Below, in pieces: positions 59,661-64,000 of a stretch of DNA of 64,000 nt. Source of the stretch: Epiperipatus broadwayi (Eukaryota > Onychophora > Udeonychophora > Euonychophora > Peripatidae); NCBI GenBank assembly GCA_028023455.1, contig JAQFVV010000071.1, positions 5,784,650 through 5,848,649 on the forward strand. Reading direction: 5' to 3'. The position numbers were made by a program, and so were the translations under genes. Within the stretch, counting starts at the first letter, position 1; every line of letters begins with the position of its first letter. A model generated the notes under the pieces. That model was not told the DNA's origin and did no database searches. It worked only from the letters and a program-made list of their open reading frames with translations.

Positions 59661-60154
59661 TTTAGATACAGAAGCATAGAACCTATTTTAAGTGAATATC
59701 TGAAGATTTTCATGTTTATGAAATAATATTTATAAGAGGCATAGGGGGTCATGTGGCATTCAAGTGTCAAAATAACAGACTGAATATGACTGTTTCACTC
59801 AATTGACAAATTAGATAATGTTTTCAACAAGGAATTCCTGCTGAAAACTTATAACAACAGCTTTGAATTCATTTATGCATTTGTTATTTTTTTACAAAGT
59901 CTCTGATAAATCTGGAAAATTAAAACACTCAAGATAATAACAATTAATGTATAATAAATGGCATATATCTACATTATCTACATTTTGTATTTGTGTGCAT
60001 GTACACAATACATTTAAATCTTACATGTGTCTTTTTAGTTTGCACCATGCCTTGCTTTAAATTATTAATTTGCAATTAATTTCTCTTAATAATCTGATGT
60101 TTGACATACTAAAAAAAATTCAAAACTTCTATTTAAATAACAAATTGCATGACT

Positions 60155-60772
60155 CTATCACATGACTCTAGTTTACACAATGCTGTGTCATATAGGGGGT
60201 TTGAACTCAGACTTTCACATGACCCTCAACTATCCACACTATCTCATAATGCTGACACACTTGAAAAAATTCATATATTACAATGCTGTTTTAGCAACAT
60301 GCTTTTTTTCTTTCACCACAGCTATGCCACCTACTTTGAGCTTTAGTAATTAATAGATGCCAGATGATAGTTCTTAGTGAATTCCTATCCAGTATGCCCA
60401 GACTAGTTTCAAGCTTATGTCTTTCATCAGTAAGAAGCCTTGAATTTTGGAACAGTGCATCTGGACCTTTGTGATCTAATGCATCTTTATTTTGGTAGCT
60501 ATTATTCACCTCTCTGTTTCACGATCAAACTATCAGTTTAAATTGAAACATGGGTAATGTCTTCAATCTAAGCCAATTTTCCTGTATAGATTTGAAACTA
60601 GTTCAGTTTCATTTATTATAAAGTATTCAATCCTAAAGTTCCAATCACTGGATCTAAGATTCAATGCTTCTCACTTAACAAAAAAATCATGAGCTTGAAA
60701 CATAGTCTGTGTATATAAGGAGTTATTAAGGGCTATCATCTGACATCTACTAGTTATTAAAGCAGATATTAC
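60155..60772. mobile_element. Decayed fold-back (family F1) with a DR1 fragment
   Basis: GCCACCTACTTTGAGC...TAATTAATAGATGCC (60328-60361) pairs loosely with GACATCTACTAGTTATTAAAGC (60737-60758). The central module CCAGACTAGTTTCAAGCTTA is shared with 54402. 60190-60265 is a minus-strand piece of DR1 (GGGTTTGAACTCAGACTTTC). Confidence 0.65.
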
Positions 60773-62079
60773 AATATGTTTGGATTTTGTATATATGTCT
60801 ATGTTAAAATTATTAATGATATAGTAAAGTGAAGTGGGAGACATCCCTTGATCACCAGTGGGATACCCACATCACATTATATTTGTTTTTTATCATCAGT
60901 ACATTGACACTTACTTTAATCAACTCAGATTAATCTGGAATATTTATTCTCTACATATAATAAATACCAATTTAATAACCAATCTTGGATAGCTAATTTG
61001 GATATATAAGAAAATGGCTATTTGAAGAGGGCGATCCTAAATCTTCTTATGGCTTGATAAATAGGGCAAGGTTCATTTAGCTGGACGACTAAAAGATCCT
61101 TCTTTGTATAAGAAAGCGAAATCGAATATACAATTTAAAGGAAGCAGAAACATTTACATTTACCTATTTGCTTTCAAGCAATACATAATTGAATATGCCA
61201 AATACTTATATAAAGTATATACATGTAATACGTAAATATGTATGATCTTACAATCACACAACATATATGTAAATGAGCTAAAGTAATTCTAAACTTTTAT
61301 AGTTTTGAGTGGGCATTTGTTTTTACTTACAAACATTTGACGAGTAGGTCGAGGAAGCGTTTAATTTGAATGAACATTTTTAACATCATTAGAAAATAAA
61401 TGTACTCTAGTTTAATGAATTAAATAAGTATTTTATTTGCTATAATTTTTTATCCCTTGTGGCTATATTGTACCCATATCGAATTGTACTAAAGCAAATT
61501 GTAAATAGAATTAGAATTTCATAAAATTATTCATTGTTTTTAAATAGTTGAAATAAAACCGATATTTGTAAAATAAAAAATATATACAATTTAAAAAGTA
61601 TTGTTTTTGTTTTACCCCTGTGGTTTCGTAAGCTGAAGCATGAGCAGTTCTGAGTTGATTTTCCAGTTGAGAAAAAAAATAGACTTCGTCATCTGAATAA
61701 AAATATTATGGTCGGGCCTATTTTTTTTTTTAAGTACTATTTTCTTTCGCCTCTATGGTTTGAAACAATAGTAAGAACAGCTGAAGCATAAGCTAAAATG
61801 TCCTGAATTGATTTGCCAGCTGAGGAAAAAAAATCGACTTTGATCATCTGAATAAAAAATATTATGACCAGCATGATTTTTGTTGTATTATTGAACATCC
61901 ACTTAATCTCTAAAGTTAACTGATCTTTGAGAATTTAGTAGTCGAAAGTTCACTAGGCATACTTTGCTAATTTTACAATATGAAATTTATCTCTAATATG
62001 GTTATGCATATATTTTTTTTGTTACTAACTGATCTTGTTGTTATTGTATTTATGCTAATTAGTTATGTTAATTCAGTAG
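60773..62079. other. AT-rich DNA with one local duplication
   Basis: 61612-61720 and 61750-61865 are diverged copies (CCTCTATGGTTT/CCTGTGGTTTCG, GATTTTCCAGTTGAG / GATTTGCCAGCTGAGG, ATCTGAATAAAAA). Nothing coding. Confidence 0.5.
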
Positions 62080-62084
62080 ATGTT

Positions 62085-62873
62085 TGTTCTATCTGCACTT
62101 ATGACTGTGCCAATGTTATAACTGCAAGTCATACTGTGCAGTCAGCAAATAACGTTCGCTACTGTTCAACTGTGTATGCTCTCCAACGAATGGTCTGCAA
62201 CGAATGCTCTGAATATTCTCTGTATTCTCTGCAATGGATGCTCTCCAAATGAAGGTTCTGCACTGAATGCTCTGCCATGGATGCTCTCCAATGAATGATC
62301 TGCACCGACTGCTCTCCAATGAATGGTCTGCAAGCGGATGCTTTCCAAACGAAGGGTCTGCAATGATCTATTTCTACAGTTCGCTAAAGTTCAATTCCCA
62401 TGATGTTCTTTCAGGCTGGCTGCTACAAAACGGTTCACAAGGGGCCTACTTTAGCCCCAGTCCAGCATAGCTGTACACGAACACTTCATAGTAAGCACTG
62501 CGACTGCCATCAGCCATCTCCTACTGGAATTGAACAGTAACTCTACTGTAGATGCACTCCATACTGTCTGCTACTCGCTACTGCGCAACTGCTCTCTACT
62601 GCTCTCTATGTTACACTACTAGATGTTACCCAGTCTTCTTATCACTCTCTGACAACTGCAATGATCAATCAATGCACTGACCAATAAGGTAACATCTCTT
62701 ATCTAGAAACATTTGTAATTAGCAAATATTTCTAGGAATTGTCGATCGCCATTACGTCAATGCACTAATTAAATTCCTCAGCTATCAGAGCATGATCTAA
62801 AAACAGCCTTACTAATAAATTTTAGTTTTTTCTGGAGTGCACAAACATGTCTGCCATTTTACAAAACACTACA
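62085..62873 (-). repeat. 3' LTR of the hollow retroelement
   Basis: 789 bp. Its left third (62168-62370) is built from imperfect units of 20-24 bp around GCTCTCCAA(C/T)GAATGGTCTGC, an internal minisatellite also present in the other LTR. Short frames on either strand across this are repeat by-products. Confidence 0.9.
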
Positions 62874-62889
62874 CACCTCCCTCCACTCC
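62874..62889 (-). other. Polypurine tract
   Basis: Minus strand GGAGTGGAGGGAGGTG directly before the 3' LTR start TGTAG; primes plus-strand synthesis in LTR elements. Confidence 0.85.
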
Positions 62890-62994
62890 AGAAAAACCCT
62901 TGTTGCTAACGTTATTAATTGGGATTGACATTTTCACCCGGTTTCTCCGTCTATGGCTAAACTTGTAGTTCAACGTATTCGCTACTCCCAGGTT

Positions 62995-63012
62995 CCAAAT
63001 GTGACTGCACCA
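62995..63012 (-). other. Primer-binding site
   Basis: Minus strand TGGTGCAGTCACATTTGG, one base after the 5' LTR. TGG pairs with the CCA end of the primer tRNA. I cannot name the tRNA with confidence. Confidence 0.75.
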
Positions 63013-63013
63013 A

Positions 63014-63803
63014 TGTTCTATCCGCACTTACGACTGTGCCAATGTTATAACTGCAAGTCATACTGTGCGGTCAGCAAATAATGTTCGCTACTGATCAACT
63101 GCATATGCTCTCCAACGAATGGTCTGCAATGAATGCTCTGAATATTCTCTGTATTCTCTGCAATGGATGCTCTCCAAACAAATGGTCTGCACTGAATGCT
63201 CTGCCATGGATGCTCTCCAATGAATGGTCTGCACCGACTGCTCTCCAATGAATGGTCTGCAAGCGGATGCTCTCCAAACGAATGGTCTGCAATGATCTAT
63301 TTCTACAGTTCGCTAAAGTTCAATTCCCACAATGTTCTTTCAGGCTGGCTGCTACAAAATGGTTCACAATGGGCCTACTTTAGCCCCAGTCCAGCATAGC
63401 CATACACGAACTCTTCGTAGTAAGCACTGCAACTGCCGTCAGCTATCTCCTACTGGAATTGAACAGTAACTTTACTGTAGATGCACTCCATACTGTCCTC
63501 TACTCGCTACTGCATGACTGCTCTCTACTGCTCTCTATGTTACACTGCTAGATGTTACCCAGTCTTCTTATTGCTCTCTGACAACTGCAATGATCAATCA
63601 ATGCACTGACCAATAAGGTAACATCTCTTATCTAGAAACATTTGTAATTAGCAAATATTTCTAGGAATTGTCGATCGCCATTACATCAATGCACTAATTA
63701 AATTCCTCAGCTATCAGAACGCAATCTAAAAACAGCCTTACGAATAAATTCTAGTTTTTTTCTGGAGTGAACAAACATGTCTGCCATTTTACAAAACACT
63801 ACA
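63014..63803 (-). repeat. 5' LTR of the hollow retroelement
   Basis: 790 bp, matching 62085-62873 from end to end with offset 929, including the internal minisatellite (63097-63290). Confidence 0.9.
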
Positions 63804-64000
63804 ATGTTCTTTAAAGAAATCATTACAAAAAAAAAGAAATATGCACAATGCTGCAATAAATGTCCCTACTGCAAATAACATTTCTTACAACAAGTTGGAA
63901 AAGCACATTGTACCATGTGGTAATATAAATTGTATTAGAATAACAATACCAGATTTTAAAAATTAGTGTATATGTGAGCTTTACTTCTGCAATTGAATTT

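Larger units (their letters stand above)
62085..63803 (-). mobile_element. Hollow LTR retroelement (TRIM-like): LTR-140 bp-LTR with 5-bp TSD
   Basis: Two direct LTRs of 789 and 790 bp enclose only 140 bp (62874-63013). ATGTT lies outside both ends (62080-62084, 63804-63808). Both LTRs begin TG and end CA when read on the minus strand (TGTAGTGTTTTG...GATAGAACA). On that strand the 5' LTR is followed, after one base, by TGGTGCAGTCACATTTGG (primer-binding site), and the 3' LTR is preceded by GGAGTGGAGGGAGGTG (polypurine tract). There is no gag or pol. The internal part is so short that PBS and PPT make up a quarter of it. The LTRs differ by a few percent by eye. It must have depended on enzymes from another element. 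Confidence 0.92.

Noticed and set aside
62116-63399. Several 65-67-codon frames on both strands
   Set aside because: Minisatellite units inside the LTRs; duplicated because the LTRs are duplicated.

Overview
This window looks like a strongly AT-rich stretch of an animal nuclear genome. No host exon could be recognised. There are no operons, Shine-Dalgarno sites or long intact reading frames. Almost everything that can be read is mobile DNA: non-LTR retrotransposons (LINEs), Penelope-like elements (PLEs), tRNA-derived SINEs, an LTR pair, DNA transposons, many fold-back (palindromic) repeats and microsatellites. A SPIN-type hAT copy, PLEs with GIY-YIG endonuclease remnants and C2H2-tailed LINEs fit an invertebrate. 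SPIN elements are known from tetrapods, a triatomine bug and a pond snail, so a gastropod mollusc is my best guess, held loosely.

Layout. 1-9.6 kb: a PLE remnant inside a large inverted repeat, a roughly 690-bp (GATA/GGTA)n microsatellite, and RTE-type LINE pieces. 11-16 kb: tandem duplications, a fold-back with a 13-bp target-site duplication (TSD), and a decayed LINE carrying nested tRNA SINEs. 17.4-19.2 kb: a zinc-knuckle LINE on the minus strand. 19.2-25 kb: inverted repeats carrying hammerhead-ribozyme-like cores, a hAT-like element, a SINE, a PLE 3' end and a composite inverted repeat with the order A-B-A'-B'. 26.5-32 kb: a fold-back, then a long LINE copy interrupted by three later insertions (a 140-bp hammerhead-like unit, a 1.1-kb TA-target DNA transposon and a SINE). 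32-36.9 kb: copies of a B-box-bearing repeat, including a 478-bp tandem pair, and a second zinc-knuckle LINE. 39.5-54.7 kb: two related TTAA-target elements, a SINE pair and a dense set of fold-backs. 56.7-57.6 kb: a LINE with a SPIN copy nested in it. 58.4 kb: a trinucleotide repeat. 62.1-63.8 kb: a structurally complete but almost hollow LTR element (two ~789-bp LTRs around 140 bp).

The genes do not work together as a pathway. The window is best read as a stratigraphy of insertions, several with readable TSDs that give relative ages. The items most worth following are the small mobile unit with a hammerhead-like core, the nested SPIN copy, the hollow LTR element, the A-B-A'-B' repeat, and the family of palindromic elements that apparently integrates with SINE-like TSDs. 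All family assignments come from reading motifs by eye and from memory; no search was run.
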